NCBI RefSeq assembly: GCF_900105535.1
Contig: NZ_LT629779.1
Location: 2,356,001 to 2,420,000 of the forward strand
Reading direction: 5' to 3'
DNA length: 64,000 nt
Source of the DNA: Pseudarthrobacter equi
GTDB lineage: Bacteria; Actinomycetota; Actinomycetes; Actinomycetales; Micrococcaceae
Part shown: piece after piece, positions 43,489 to 54,118 of the stretch
Position numbering within the stretch: position 1 is the first letter of the stretch
How the letters are laid out: each line of letters begins with the position of its first letter
Program-made: the position numbers and the translations under genes
The notes under the pieces: generated by a model
Seen by the model: the letters and a program-made list of their open reading frames with translations, nothing else
Database searches by the model: none
Told to the model about the DNA's origin: nothing

Positions 43489-44109
43489 TTACTCGAAGCG
43501 TGACGGGTCTCCCATGCCCCGCCGGACCACCTCGGCCACCCCGCTGGAAAAATCCACCACCGTGGTGGGTTCGGCCCCGCAGTCGCCGGCATCGATCACC
43601 CCGTCCACCTGGTGGTCCAGGCGTTCCTTGATTTCCCAGCCCACGGTCAGCGGCTCGTCCTCGTCCGGCAGCAGCAGGGTACTGGACAGCAGCGGTTCAC
43701 CCAGTTCGGCCAGCAGGGCCTGGACCACCCGGTTGTCCGGGATCCGCACGCCCACCGTTTTCTTCTTCGGGTGCAGCAGCCGCTTGGGGACCTCCTTGGT
43801 GGCCGGCAGGATGAACGTATAGCTTCCGGGGGTCACGGACTTGATGCTCCGGAACACATCGTTGCCAATGTTCACGAACTGGCCCAGCTGGGCGAAGTCA
43901 CGGCACACCAGGGTGAAGTGGTGCTTGTCATCCAGATGGCGAATGGTCCGGATCCGGTCCAGTGCGTCTTTGTTGCCCATTTGTGCACCCAGCGCATAGC
44001 AGGAGTCTGTGGGGTAGGCGATGAGCCCGCCGTCGCGGACGATGCTGACTGCCTGCGCAATGGCGCGGGGCTGGGGATCGTGCGGATGAACATCGAAGAA
44101 TCTGGCCAT
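43489..44109 (-). CDS. YciO/Sua5/YrdC-family protein
   Basis: A 206-residue protein of the threonylcarbamoyl-AMP synthase fold, from ATG 44109 (MARFFDVHPHDPQPRAIAQA). YPTDSCYALGAQMGNKDALDRIRTIRHLDDKHHFTLVCRD is the nucleotide-binding signature of the YciO branch; PKKKTVGVRIPDNRVVQALLAELGEPLLSSTLLLP completes it. YciO proteins are related to the tRNA t6A enzymes TsaC/Sua5, but their role in tRNA modification is less certain. It lies 50 bases upstream of the transporter gene on the same strand. Confidence 0.9.
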   Translation of the reverse strand: MARFFDVHPHDPQPRAIAQAVSIVRDGGLIAYPTDSCYALGAQMGNKDALDRIRTIRHLDDKHHFTLVCRDFAQLGQFVNIGNDVFRSIKSVTPGSYTFILPATKEVPKRLLHPKKKTVGVRIPDNRVVQALLAELGEPLLSSTLLLPDEDEPLTVGWEIKERLDHQVDGVIDAGDCGAEPTTVVDFSSGVAEVVRRGMGDPSRFE

Positions 44110-44159
44110 CACCCGAGCCTACTTTCCTCCGGAGCGTTAGGCACCACTTTTCGTCCGGG

Positions 44160-46142
44160 TCAGCCGACGTGGACCCACGGGCGCTGGGTGACGTCCGGTT
44201 CGGCCTCGCGCAGGATTTCGCGGGTCACCGGGGCAATCTCGCCCTCGCCGAGCACCAGGAACCGCAGGAGGTTCGACACCGGGTTGCCTTCGGTCCAGCG
44301 GAAGTAAATGTGCGGCATCAGCCCTGTCACATCCCGGATGTGCAGGAGCACCGAGGCGATGGTGTTGGGAACCACCGGGCCGTGGACTTCCAGCACGGGG
44401 TAGCCGTGGCGGAGCACACCCCGTACTTCCAGGGCCGTTTCGAAGTCCGAGGAGTCGTCCACCATCACTTCCAGGAACAGGGGGGTTGCGTTGTCCGGGA
44501 AGTGGCTCGCCTCAGTGGCGGAGGCCAGCTTCCGGCGGTACGCCTCGGCGGACTGGCGCAGCGGCTCGTGGGCGATGATGCCGATGGGGCCGGCCACCGC
44601 AGAGGTAACGAACTGGAGCGCCTCAGTGTCCAGGCGGACATGTGTAGCGTGCAGCTCGAAGGACCGCAGCACCCTGGACAGCAGGGAGATGGCCACGATC
44701 GCCAGGATGAAGAAACCTGCAATCCGGATGCCCTCGGGCCGCTCGAAGATGTTGGCCACCGTGGTGTAGAGGAACAGCAGCGCAATGACGGAGAAGCCGA
44801 AACTCCTGCGCCGTTGCCGGAGCCGGCGCGCGGACAACGTCACGGCAACGGCGGCGGAGGTCATCAGCACCAGGACGCCGGTGGCGTAGGCACCGCCCTG
44901 GGCATCGACGTCGGCCTCGAACAGCACCGTGATGAGAACACCCGTCAGCGTGAAGACCAGCACCAGGGGCCGGACCGCTTTGGCCCACTCCGGCGCCATG
45001 CCGTAGCGGGGCAGGTACCGGGGGACGAGGTTCAGGAGCCCGGCCATCGCGGAGGCGCCGGCAAACCAGAGGATGGCGATGGTGCTGATGTCGTACACCG
45101 TGCCGAACTCCGGGCCCAGGTTGGTGTGCGCCAGGAACGCCAGGGCGCGTCCATTCGCCTCGCCGCCGGGCTGGAACTGCTGCTCCGGAATCAGGACCAC
45201 CGTGGCGAAGCTGCTGGTGATGAGGAACGTGCTCATGATCAGGGCGGCAGTGGTCAGCATGCGGCGGGTACCGCGGATCCGTCCCGCAGGGTTGGCCTCG
45301 GTGTCACCGGCGGCTCCCCGGATCTGCGGCATGACGGCCACGCCCGTCTCAAAACCGGACAGGCCCAGTGCCAGGCGGGGGAAGACCAGCAGCGCCACGG
45401 CCACCGCCATGAGGGGGTTCCCGTGGCTGGTGGTGAGGGCATCCCACCATCCGCTGACCGCCACCGGGTGGGTGGCCGCCTCGGCGAGTGCCCGGGCCAC
45501 CACCACCACGTTCATTGCCAGGTACACGGCCACGAGGACCACGGCGATGCCGATGGCCTCCTTGAAGCCGCGCAGGAACACCGCCGCGAGCAGGCCCAAC
45601 AGCACCAGGGTGATGGCGACATTCTGGCCGTGCAGCCAGCCCGGCGCGAACGGGTTCTCGATCAGGTGGGCGGTGGCATCGGCGGCGGACAGCGTCATGG
45701 TGATCATGAAGTCGGTTGCCGCGAAGCCGAGGAGAACCAGGACCAGCAGTTTGCCGCCCCAGCGGGGAAGGAGGCGTTCCAGCATGGCGATGGACCCCTC
45801 GCCGCGCGGGCTCTCGCCCGCCACCCGGCGGTACACCGGAAGCGCCCCGAACAGGGTGACCGCCACCAGCACCAGGGTGGCGAGCGGGGAGATGGCGCCG
45901 GCGGCCAGGGCAGCGATGGCAGGCTGGTAGCCCAGGGTGGAGAAGTAGTCCACGCCCGTCAGGCACATCACCTGCCACCAGCGGTGCTTTCGGTGCCCGC
46001 TGGCTGCCACGCCGCCAGGACCCTGGTGCGTGCCCTTTGTGTCCTGCAGCCCGAACAGCAGCCAGTTCTTCATCGCCACGCCCCGCGGGAGCGGTGGGGC
46101 TGAGGGATCAGCCGGGGGCCGGCTCATGGTGGTCATCGCCAT
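44160..46142 (-). CDS. APC-superfamily transporter (amino acid or potassium permease-like)
   Basis: A 660-residue membrane transporter from the ATG at 46142 ([10 protein letters not shown]); 46136 is an alternative. About 12 membrane helices cover residues 55-490. The first reads [20 protein letters not shown], with the unwound-helix pattern of APC carriers. Others include [36 protein letters not shown]-terminal cytoplasmic domain of about 150 residues has short phrases such as [24 protein letters not shown] and ends with [23 protein letters not shown]. Size and C-terminal domain resemble KimA/Kup-type potassium carriers as much as amino acid permeases. It is divergent from a KdpD/KdpE-like pair, which favours potassium; this is inference. 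Confidence 0.82.
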   Translation of the reverse strand: MAMTTMSRPPADPSAPPLPRGVAMKNWLLFGLQDTKGTHQGPGGVAASGHRKHRWWQVMCLTGVDYFSTLGYQPAIAALAAGAISPLATLVLVAVTLFGALPVYRRVAGESPRGEGSIAMLERLLPRWGGKLLVLVLLGFAATDFMITMTLSAADATAHLIENPFAPGWLHGQNVAITLVLLGLLAAVFLRGFKEAIGIAVVLVAVYLAMNVVVVARALAEAATHPVAVSGWWDALTTSHGNPLMAVAVALLVFPRLALGLSGFETGVAVMPQIRGAAGDTEANPAGRIRGTRRMLTTAALIMSTFLITSSFATVVLIPEQQFQPGGEANGRALAFLAHTNLGPEFGTVYDISTIAILWFAGASAMAGLLNLVPRYLPRYGMAPEWAKAVRPLVLVFTLTGVLITVLFEADVDAQGGAYATGVLVLMTSAAVAVTLSARRLRQRRRSFGFSVIALLFLYTTVANIFERPEGIRIAGFFILAIVAISLLSRVLRSFELHATHVRLDTEALQFVTSAVAGPIGIIAHEPLRQSAEAYRRKLASATEASHFPDNATPLFLEVMVDDSSDFETALEVRGVLRHGYPVLEVHGPVVPNTIASVLLHIRDVTGLMPHIYFRWTEGNPVSNLLRFLVLGEGEIAPVTREILREAEPDVTQRPWVHVG

Positions 46143-46319
46143 GCCTTTCGATTCAAAGTCCCGGCACGCCGCCGGGCACAGCCGAACGTAGCACCGGGCA
46201 CGGGCCGCGGAACCGGCAAACGGGCGATCTTGATGCATCCTTAACGCCGTTGTGAGCGGACCCACACTCAGCGGCCCCGCAGCGCGTCCACCTGCCGCAA
46301 CGGTGGAAGAATGTGCCTC

Positions 46320-48226
46320 ATGGCAACCGAACGGATCGTCGCCGGCCTTAAGGGCGGAGACGACGACGAACTCCTGGTCAGGCGCGCCGCGCGCCTTGCA
46401 GGGCGCGGCGGCGGGGAGTTGCTGGCGGTGCACGTGAGGACCCCCTCAGGGACCCGAGGCGACTCGCCACGCGCCCTCGAAGACCAGAAGCGGGCAGTTG
46501 CCGGCCTGGGCGGCGAGTACCACGCGCTCGCCGGAACCGACGTCGCGCAGGCCCTGCTGGACTACGCGCGGTCGGTGCAGGCAACCCACATCCTGGTGGG
46601 ACAGTCACGGCGGCGGCGGATTGCGGGACTGTTCCGCGGCAGCGTTGAAGCCCGGGTGGTGCGCGACGCCGGCGACATCGATGTCCAGGTGGTGCCCCGC
46701 GACCCGGCCGCACACCCTATGCGGCGTGCGCGGACCGAGCTCGGCCGGGGCCGGACCCTGGCGGGATTCGCACTCGCGGCCTTCCTGCCGGCAGGCCTTC
46801 AGCTGCTCCTCGCCGTCCAGGACCACAGCGTGGCCACGGCGGTGCTGGTCCAGCTGGCCGGAGCGGTGGCTGTGGCCCTGGTGGGCGGGCTGTGGCCGGC
46901 TGTGGCCGGTGCACTCTGGAGCAGCCTGCTGGTCAACTACTTTTCCACGCCGCCCGTGGGGGACCTCGCCATCCACGACCCCCAGGACGTCCTGGCACTG
47001 GGCGTCTTCGTGGGGGTGTCCGTTGCCGTGGCCGGCGTAGTGGACGGATCGGCCCGCCGCTCCAAGGAAGCGGCCCTCGCCCGGGCCGAAGCGGCAACCC
47101 TGGCTGACCTGGCCCTGGGGGCCTCCCGCTCCGAGGACTCGCTGCAGGCGCTGCTCTCGGAGTCACTCAGTGTCTTCGGGGTCTCCGGAGCCGCCGTCGT
47201 CACCGCCGCCGCGGACCCTCCGCAGCCGGGCTGGGAACTTGTGGCGGGAGCGGGGGACATCCCGGACTGGGACGAGGGCCCGGACGGTTCGGCGGCGCGG
47301 ACTGCCGAAGAACTGGGCAGCCGCACATGGCTGCTCCTGTTCGGGCGGGAGATTCCCCGCGCGGAGCGCCGGCTGCTGGACGCCTTCGGGGTTCATGTCC
47401 GGGCACGGCTGGAACGGCGGCAGCTGGAGGCGAGCAGGCTGGAGATTTCCCGCCTTGCCGAGGGAAACGCCATGCGGACCGCCATCCTCCGGGCCGTGTC
47501 GCATGACCTCCGCACGCCGCTGGCGGGCATCAAGCTGGCGGCCGGGGGCCTGCTTCAGGACGGCGTGGGCTACGGTCCGGAGGAACGGCGGGAACTGCTG
47601 GAAACCATCGATGAGTGCACTGACCGGCTGGACGGGCTGGTGGGCAACCTCCTGGACATGTCCAGGATCACTGCCCAGTCCGTGGAACCGCTGCTGGAAC
47701 CCGTTCGGTGGCGGGTCGCTGTGGACCATGCCCTCCGGACGTGCCCCGCCGGCGCAGTAGCGGTGGCCCTTCCCGCCAACATGCCGGCTGTGGAAGCGGA
47801 CCCCGGGCTGCTGGAGCGCGCCATCGCCAATATCGTGGAGAATGCGCTGAAGTACGCCCCCGGTGCGGGCATCACCATATCCGTTACCCCGATGCAGCAG
47901 GCCGGCCCCGGCGGCCACCCCGCCGGCGAGCTGCGCATCATCGACCACGGCCCGGGTGTCCCGGCCCGCAAGGTGGTGGAAATGTTCCAGCCGTTCCAGC
48001 GGCTGGGGGACGCGGACCAGGGAACCGGCATCGGGCTGGGGCTGGCCGTGGCACAGGGTTTCGTGCAGGCGATGCGCGGAAGCCTCGACGCTGAAGAAAC
48101 ACCGGGCGGCGGCCTGACGATGGTCATCCGCCTGCCGCTGTCCGCCGGGCCACCCGTCGCAGGATCTCCAGTTGCCGGCCGTGCCCTCACGGGACCCGGT
48201 GCCGGGCCGGCGGGAGTGACGGGGGC

Positions 48227-48230
<4 letters not shown>
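46320..48230 (+). CDS. KdpD-like sensor histidine kinase lacking the N-terminal KdpD domain
   Basis: A 636-residue membrane kinase from the ATG at 46320. It begins directly with a universal-stress-protein-like domain ([24 protein letters not shown]... [20 protein letters not shown], residues 3-125). Four membrane helices of the DUF4118 type follow (about 138-235), including [28 protein letters not shown], a KdpD hallmark. Then come a GAF-like region, HisKA with His395 ([21 protein letters not shown]), an N box ([12 protein letters not shown]), and G boxes ([21 protein letters not shown]). Classic KdpD is about 850-900 residues and starts with a conserved KdpD sensor domain, absent here. It overlaps the regulator gene by four bases. 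Confidence 0.9.
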
Positions 48231-48949
<719 letters not shown>

Positions 48950-49053
48950 CCAGCCGGGCGAGGCGGCCTCCCGAACCCCCTACCCCCGGGGGCGCCCATG
49001 GGGCAGGATGTTGTCTGGTTCATGAGCAAGACACCACGCGAAGGAGATCCAGT

Positions 49054-49488
49054 ATGCCGACCATCCTCAACCCGTACATAAGCTTCCGGGACAACGCCCG
49101 TGAGGCCCTGAACTTCTACCAGTCAGTCTTCGGCGGCGACCTGCGGGTCAGCACGTTCGGCGAATACCAGATGGCCGAGGACCCGGCGGAAGCCGAGAAG
49201 GTCATGCACGGCATGCTGACCACGCCCAACGGCCTGGTGCTCATGGGCTCGGACACCCCCAACCACATGGAATTCAGCGAGGGCTCCGCAATCTCCATTT
49301 CCCTCAGCGGCGAGGACGAAACGGAGCTGCGCGGCTACTACGACAAGCTCAGCGGCGACGGCGGCGCCGTCACCGTTCCGATGGAGAAGTCCCCGTGGGG
49401 TGACGTCTTCGGCATGTGCACGGACCGGTTCGGCGTCGCGTGGCTGGTCAACGCCAACGCGGGGGAGCGTGCCGCTGACGCCCCCTGA
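49054..49488 (+). CDS. VOC-superfamily protein (PhnB/glyoxalase-like)
   Basis: A 144-residue protein with a near-perfect ribosome site (AAGGAG) before ATG 49054. The opening ILNPYISFRDNAREALNFYQSVFGGDLRVSTFGEY is the PhnB-like VOC signature, with two beta-alpha-beta-beta-beta modules; the end WGDVFGMCTDRFGVAWLVN matches. PhnB-like members are often annotated 3-demethylubiquinone methyltransferase-like, but their function is unknown. It is transcribed alone and ends at a strong hairpin. Confidence 0.9.
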   Translation: MPTILNPYISFRDNAREALNFYQSVFGGDLRVSTFGEYQMAEDPAEAEKVMHGMLTTPNGLVLMGSDTPNHMEFSEGSAISISLSGEDETELRGYYDKLSGDGGAVTVPMEKSPWGDVFGMCTDRFGVAWLVNANAGERAADAP

Positions 49489-49506
49489 TCCGGCTGCCAC
49501 GTCAGC

Positions 49507-49544
49507 GAAGGGCACCCCCGCGATTCACCGCAGGGGTGCCCTTC
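49507..49544. terminator. Bidirectional hairpin terminator
   Basis: GAAGGGCACCCC (49507-49518) pairs perfectly with GGGGTGCCCTTC (49533-49544) around a 14-base loop. The A- and T-containing outer pairs and its place between convergent genes support a terminator used from both sides. Confidence 0.7.
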
Positions 49545-49586
49545 CCAATGCCCGGCCGGTGCTACACCCGACCGCACGCCCGGTTC

Positions 49587-50420
49587 CTATGCCCGCGGCA
49601 GGCCAACGGCCCTGCTGATGAGCGTGTCGAACAGCCGGTCGGTGAGGAGCCTGCGGGCCGCGATGAGGGGCCGGGCACCGAACCCGGCCACGTACCGGGT
49701 CTTCGGGTTGCGGGCGGTCACCGCCTTACCCACGGCGTCGGCAATGACCGTCGGCGGGGAGTTGCGTTTCGGGTTTGAACCTGAGCGCAGCGTCCTCGCC
49801 ACGGCCGACGCCTGGGCTGCGTAGGGTCCCCTGCCGGAGGTCTCCTCAACGAAGTCTGCTGCGATGGCGCCCCACTCGGTTTCGATCCCGCCGGGTTCGA
49901 TGACCACCACGTCGATGCCGAACGGTTTGACCTCCAGCCGCAGGCAGTCACTGAGGGCTTCAAGGGCGAACTTGGTGCCGTGGTACCAGCCGCCCAGCGG
50001 GGTGTAGATCTTTCCGCCCATCGAGGTGATGTTCACGACGGTGCCGGAGCCCTGGGCGCGCATCTGCGGAAGTGCCAGCTGGGCCAGCCGTATGGCGCCG
50101 AAGACGTTGACCTCGAATTGCCGCCGTCCTTCATCGATGTCCACGTCCTCCAACGCGCCGTACGAACCGTAGCCGGCGTTATTGACCAGGACGTCGATCC
50201 GTCCGGTCGCCGCCATGATCTCGCCGATGCCGGACAGCATGGAGGCGTCGTCCGTCACGTCCATGGCCAGCGGGCGGACACCGTCCCGCGCAAGGTCCTG
50301 GAGCCGGCCGGTCCGCCGTGCGGCGCCGTACACGGTGAAACCCAGGGCGTGGAGTTTCCTTGCGGTGGCCTCTCCGATGCCGGAGGATGCCCCCGTGACG
50401 AGGGCGGTCCTGGTACTCAT
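49587..50420 (-). CDS. Short-chain dehydrogenase/reductase
   Basis: A 277-residue SDR from ATG 50420 (MSTRTALVTGASSGIGEATA). The cofactor motif is TGASSGIG; AARRTGRL suggests NADP preference through the arginines after strand two. NNAGYGSYG, the catalytic Ser in NITSMGG, and YHGTKFALEALSD (Tyr and Lys) are in place. The C-terminal tail GFGARPLIAARRLLTDRLFDTLISRAVGL is longer than in classical SDRs and resembles the oxidoreductases often annotated as YkvO/retinol-type. The substrate is unknown. Confidence 0.9.
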   Translation of the reverse strand: MSTRTALVTGASSGIGEATARKLHALGFTVYGAARRTGRLQDLARDGVRPLAMDVTDDASMLSGIGEIMAATGRIDVLVNNAGYGSYGALEDVDIDEGRRQFEVNVFGAIRLAQLALPQMRAQGSGTVVNITSMGGKIYTPLGGWYHGTKFALEALSDCLRLEVKPFGIDVVVIEPGGIETEWGAIAADFVEETSGRGPYAAQASAVARTLRSGSNPKRNSPPTVIADAVGKAVTARNPKTRYVAGFGARPLIAARRLLTDRLFDTLISRAVGLPRA

Positions 50421-50522
50421 GCCTGTGCTCCTGTCCTGTGATGAGGCTGGTTCACCTACATCATGAACCAACGGCCATGCCGCAGCCTTGAGGCAGCCCC
50501 TGCCGCCTGCGAGGATGGTGCA

Positions 50523-51203
50523 GTGGAGCACCTCTTTGATTTCCTCTCCGATAAATGGTGGCTGGTATTTCCGCTGACCGCTTTCGCCGGCCACTATGCC
50601 AATTCGTGGCGCAAGGCCAGCGAGCGGCGGCACCGGCGCAAGGTGGAACTTCTCACATTGAAGAACCAGGCCCGGGAAGCCGGGAAGGCCTCGGCAGCCG
50701 ACGTGGAGGCGCTGACCGCCACGCATGACGCCACCAACCGGCGCTGGCTCGAGTTCGAACTCGACGTGGGCAAGCTCATTGACTTTCCACTCATGACGGA
50801 TGTGCGTGAACCCCTGACCGTCGCATTCCTGCGGGCCAAGCGCGACGCCGACGGCCAGCGTCCCCACTCCGCCTCGGAGCTGTCGCCCGCCCGGCTGGAC
50901 GCCTACCGGACGGCAGTGAACGCCTTTGCCGTTGCCCTGGACGTGGCGGAGCGGGAAGCCCGCCGGATCCGCGACAGCAAGTTTTCCGGGCCCGAGCGTG
51001 AGCGGCTCGCCACGGCCAGGAAGCTGCTCATGATTGCTGAGAACGCGGCTGCCACCCCGGCGGAGCGCCAGGCTGCCTACAAGCGGGCGCGGCGGGAACT
51101 GGACGGCCTGATCGTCCTGCCGGACGTGACCATCGCCGCCCTCGAGAGGCTCGCTGCGCCAGGCCTGGACACCGGACGCACGCCATCGGACCAGCCGGGC
51201 TGA
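50523..51203 (+). CDS. Hypothetical protein with one N-terminal hydrophobic segment
   Basis: A 226-residue protein from GTG 50523, chosen because GAGGA stands seven bases upstream; an in-frame ATG exists at 50463 without a good ribosome site. Residues about 1-25 (VEHLFDFLSDKWWLVFPLTAFAGHY) contain a short membrane-type segment. The rest is rich in Arg, Glu and Ala and is mainly helical (SERRHRRKVELLTLKNQAREA; ATARKLLMIAENAAATPAERQAAYKRARREL). I do not recognise a domain. It lies 18 bases before the HAD gene and is probably co-transcribed with it. Confidence 0.7.
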   Translation: MEHLFDFLSDKWWLVFPLTAFAGHYANSWRKASERRHRRKVELLTLKNQAREAGKASAADVEALTATHDATNRRWLEFELDVGKLIDFPLMTDVREPLTVAFLRAKRDADGQRPHSASELSPARLDAYRTAVNAFAVALDVAEREARRIRDSKFSGPERERLATARKLLMIAENAAATPAERQAAYKRARRELDGLIVLPDVTIAALERLAAPGLDTGRTPSDQPG

Positions 51204-51221
51204 CCCGCGCGGACGGACACC

Positions 51222-51728
51222 GTGTCACGCACGCTGTATATCGACGTCGACGGCGTCATCTGCCCCTTTGGGCCGGCCGGAACCACCGGCTGGGGTACTG
51301 CGTGGCGTCGGGCCGACGCCGGGCTGCTGCCCGTGGCCTACGCCGCGGAGCTGGTCACCGGGCTCAACAGCATCGCCCGCACCGATGGCGTGCGCTGCGT
51401 GTGGCTCACCAGCTGGGAGGAGCTCGCACCCCGGTACCTGTGCCGGGCCATCGGCCTGGACGGCAGGGACTGGCCGTATCTCACCGCGGCCGGCGCGGGA
51501 ACGGGGGAGGGGTGGTGGAAACTCCAGGCCATCATGGACCACCTGGAAGCCACCAGTCCGGATGCTGCCGTGTGGATCGATGACCAGCTCGGCTACGAGG
51601 CGGAGGCGAAGTCATGGGTGCGGCTGCTGGGCCGCCGGATGCTTGCCGTATCCCCGGATCCCCGGCGCGGAATCTCGCCATCCGAACTGGAGTCCGTCCG
51701 GTCTTTCCTGGCCGGATCGCTGTTTTGA
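51222..51728 (+). CDS. HAD-superfamily phosphatase-like protein (RNA-repair-associated type)
   Basis: A 168-residue protein starting at GTG 51222. The haloacid-dehalogenase motifs are short but complete: motif I YIDVDGVI (Asp8, Asp10), motif II VWLTSWEE, motif III Lys in GWWKLQAIMDH, and motif IV WIDDQL. The compact pattern with the WLTSW and WIDDQ phrases fits the HAD domain described in Swiss-army-knife RNA repair proteins, which exists mostly as a stand-alone protein in actinobacteria. Its substrate is unknown. Confidence 0.82.
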   Translation: MSRTLYIDVDGVICPFGPAGTTGWGTAWRRADAGLLPVAYAAELVTGLNSIARTDGVRCVWLTSWEELAPRYLCRAIGLDGRDWPYLTAAGAGTGEGWWKLQAIMDHLEATSPDAAVWIDDQLGYEAEAKSWVRLLGRRMLAVSPDPRRGISPSELESVRSFLAGSLF

Positions 51729-51880
51729 CCTGCTGCCACGGGCGCGTACGATCGATAGGGTTTCGCACCGGTTTGGTTAGCAGCACAGGACATTCCCCAC
51801 GAACATCCGGTGAATTATGCTGTGCACGGCAGCCGGGGTACGGAAACTGCTGAACACCAACTCTGCAGATTGGGCAACAG

Positions 51881-53194
51881 GTGGACATCACCTTCATGGT
51901 GGCGCTGGTCATTGCACTGGCTCTATTTTTCGACTTCACGAACGGCTTCCACGACACCGCGAACGCCATGGCAACACCCATCGCCACGGGTGCCATCAAG
52001 CCGAAGACCGCGGTGACTCTGGCCGCCCTCCTCAACCTGGTGGGCGCGTTCCTGTCCACTGAGGTGGCGAAGACAGTTTCCGGCGGCATCATCCGCGAAG
52101 GATCCGGCACGAGTCCGATCACTCCGGAAATCATCTTCGCGGGCCTGATGGGCGCCATCCTCTGGAACATGATCACTTGGCTCAAGGGACTGCCGTCCAG
52201 TTCCTCGCATGCACTTTTCGGCGGCCTGATCGGTGCGGCCATCGTGGGCATCGGCTTCAACTCCATCAACCTGGAGAGCTTGCTGCAGAAGGTCATCCTG
52301 CCGGCCATCTTCGCCCCCCTTATCGCCGGGCTGGTGGCCTATGTATGCACCCGCCTCGCCTACGCCCTGACCTCCCGGCACGATCCCGAGACCGGCAGCA
52401 AGCTGACGCAGAAGCGCGGCGGCTTCCGCACGGGCCAGATCTTCACCTCCAGCCTCGTGGCGCTGGCGCACGGCACCAACGACGCCCAGAAGACCATGGG
52501 CATCATCACCCTGGTCCTCATCGCCGCCGGCACCCAGGCACCCGGCACCGGACCCCAGTTCTGGGTCATCGCTGCCTGTGCCCTGGCCATTGCCATCGGC
52601 ACCTACTCCGGTGGCTGGCGCATCATCCGCACCATGGGATCCGGCCTCACCGAGGTCAAGCCGGCCCAGGGCTTCGCTGCCGAGACCAGCACCGCATCAG
52701 CCATCCTGGCTTCATCGCACCTGGGCTTCGCGCTGTCCACCACGCAGGTGGCCTCCGGCTCCGTCATCGGCTCCGGAATGGGCCGCAAGGGCACCACCGT
52801 CCGCTGGAACATGGTGGGAAAGATCGCCATCGGCTGGCTGTTCACCCTTCCGGCCGCCGGCATTGTCGGCGCGCTGACTGCCCTGCTCGTCAACACCGGC
52901 GTGGTGGGAGTCCTCATCGCAGCGATCGCCGGTACAGGCGCTGTGCTGTTCATGTTCTTCTACTCACGCAAGTCTGCCGTGGGCCACCACAACGCCGTGG
53001 AGGTCGAGGAAGCCGGGCAGGCCGTCCGCTTCGCCAAGAAGAAGGCCATGGCCCGGGCACGCGCCGAAGCCAAGGCCAAAGCGAAAGCCGAAGCCAGCGC
53101 CAAGGCAAACGCCAGGCCGCAGGCGGAAACGGAGCCGCAGTCACAGGCGCCGGCTGACGCCGACGCAACCAACCCGAAGGAAACGCAGCGATGA
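51881..53194 (+). CDS. Inorganic phosphate transporter (PiT family)
   Basis: A 437-residue phosphate permease starting at GTG 51881. Two PiT signatures are visible: FDFTNGFHDTANAMATPIATGAI in the first half and ALAHGTNDAQKTMGIITLVL in the second, which carry the transport-site Asn and Asp residues. About ten helices are present. A charged, Ala/Lys-rich cytoplasmic tail (MARARAEAKAKAKAEASAKA) of some 70 residues ends the protein; this tail is unusual in length. The small membrane gene overlaps the stop by four bases and is likely part of the same unit. Confidence 0.94.
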   Translation: MDITFMVALVIALALFFDFTNGFHDTANAMATPIATGAIKPKTAVTLAALLNLVGAFLSTEVAKTVSGGIIREGSGTSPITPEIIFAGLMGAILWNMITWLKGLPSSSSHALFGGLIGAAIVGIGFNSINLESLLQKVILPAIFAPLIAGLVAYVCTRLAYALTSRHDPETGSKLTQKRGGFRTGQIFTSSLVALAHGTNDAQKTMGIITLVLIAAGTQAPGTGPQFWVIAACALAIAIGTYSGGWRIIRTMGSGLTEVKPAQGFAAETSTASAILASSHLGFALSTTQVASGSVIGSGMGRKGTTVRWNMVGKIAIGWLFTLPAAGIVGALTALLVNTGVVGVLIAAIAGTGAVLFMFFYSRKSAVGHHNAVEVEEAGQAVRFAKKKAMARARAEAKAKAKAEASAKANARPQAETEPQSQAPADADATNPKETQR

Positions 53195-53412
53195 AGTGGT
53201 TGGAACTCCTGACAGTTGCCGGCGCCACACTCATTGCCGCTTCCACGGTGGTGACGCTGTACGCGCTGGGTGTCCGGCTGACGGCGATTGCCGCCGATGC
53301 CCAGCAGCCCTCTCCAGGCTTGAAGCGGTCGCTGGCTTACCTCTGCTTTGGCCTCTGTGGTGCTGCGGTCCTCTTCGGGCTTTACCTGATCATCCCGTAC
53401 TTCTCCAAGTAG
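53191..53412 (+). CDS. Small two-helix membrane protein behind pit
   Basis: A 73-residue protein whose ATG overlaps the phosphate transporter stop (ATGA), so its translation is coupled. Two membrane helices are clear: LLTVAGATLIAASTVVTLYALGV and SLAYLCFGLCGAAVLFGLYLIIPYF. Such small proteins commonly follow Pit genes in Micrococcaceae-type genomes and may be an accessory subunit; this is from general experience and not proven. Confidence 0.75.
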   Translation: MKWLELLTVAGATLIAASTVVTLYALGVRLTAIAADAQQPSPGLKRSLAYLCFGLCGAAVLFGLYLIIPYFSK

Positions 53413-53507
53413 CCACCGCCCTCCAGGCGGCCATCGCGGTCCTGCCCGGCACAAGGGCTACGGCAGGCGTACTGGGCAGGCCCTGCACCGTTGGCTAGGC
53501 TTGGGCC

Positions 53508-54062
53508 ATGCCACGCATCCAGTATTTCGTCGCGGCCTCCCTGGACGGCTTCATCGCCACCTCCGGGGACGACCTCGGCTGGCTCCTGCAGTTCGACGGT
53601 TTCGAGGGCGGCAGCGAAAGCTACGAATCTTTCATGGCTGACGTGGGCTGCATCGTCATGGGCGGTGAGACCTACGCCTGGCTGATGGAACACGAACCGG
53701 GCAAATGGCCGTACCCGTCCACCCCCTGCTACGTCTTCACCCACCACGAGCATGCTGCCCCTCCGGGCTCCGACATCACTTTCGTCCGGGGCAGCGTCAC
53801 CGAGTTCGCCGACGACTTCCGCGCGGATGCCGCGGGCCGGAACATCTGGGTGGTGGGTGGCGGCAACCTCGCCGCCCAGTTCGCCGCTGCGGGTCTCCTG
53901 GACGAGATCATCCTCTCCGTCATCCCTGTCATCCTGGGCGACGGCAAGCGCCTGCTGCCCATACAGGGCCCGACACCGCCACTTGAGCTGACTGCCTCCC
54001 GAACCCTGGGCAGGGGCATTGTGGAGTCCCGGTACTTGCTGGCGGGCGCCGGCCCACACTAA
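53508..54062 (+). CDS. Dihydrofolate reductase family protein (RibD C-terminal type)
   Basis: A 184-residue NADPH-binding reductase-like protein. Marks are IQYFVAASLDGFIATSGDDLGWL at the start, CIVMGGETYAWLM in the middle, NIWVVGGGNLAAQFAAAGLLDEIILSVIPVILGDGKRLL near the end; this is the YwjB/YyaP type. It is the second such protein in the window and is not close in sequence to that at 24863. Its stop codon runs into the first palindrome at 54061-54085, which may also act as its terminator. Confidence 0.9.
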   Translation: MPRIQYFVAASLDGFIATSGDDLGWLLQFDGFEGGSESYESFMADVGCIVMGGETYAWLMEHEPGKWPYPSTPCYVFTHHEHAAPPGSDITFVRGSVTEFADDFRADAAGRNIWVVGGGNLAAQFAAAGLLDEIILSVIPVILGDGKRLLPIQGPTPPLELTASRTLGRGIVESRYLLAGAGPH

Positions 54063-54104
54063 GACTTTCCTTTTCGGAAAGTCTTGTCTTTCCACTATGG
54101 AAAG
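54061..54104. promoter_or_regulatory. Two tandem palindromic operators upstream of the membrane protein/HTH pair
   Basis: AAGACTTTCC (54061-54070) and GGAAAGTCTT (54076-54085) form a perfect repeat with a five-base centre. A second site, CTTTCC-ACTAT-GGAAAG (54088-54104), has the same half-sites and centre size, 23 bases further on. TTGTCT (54084-54089) with TACGGT (54107-54112), 17 apart, could be a promoter covered by both sites; if so the transcript would start at or near the ATG. The likely binding protein is the regulator at 54589. Confidence 0.65.
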
Positions 54105-54118
54105 TCTACGGTGGAGGC

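Noticed and set aside
44169..46103. 644-codon open frame on the plus strand opposite the APC transporter gene
   Set aside because: It is rich in Arg, Gly, Gln and His, has no domain or membrane pattern and mirrors a clearly real gene; it is a by-product of high GC content.
46143..46319. kdpFABC or kdp-type operator next to the KdpD-like gene
   Set aside because: No Kdp ATPase genes are in the window, and the 177-base gap shows no repeat that I can call an operator.
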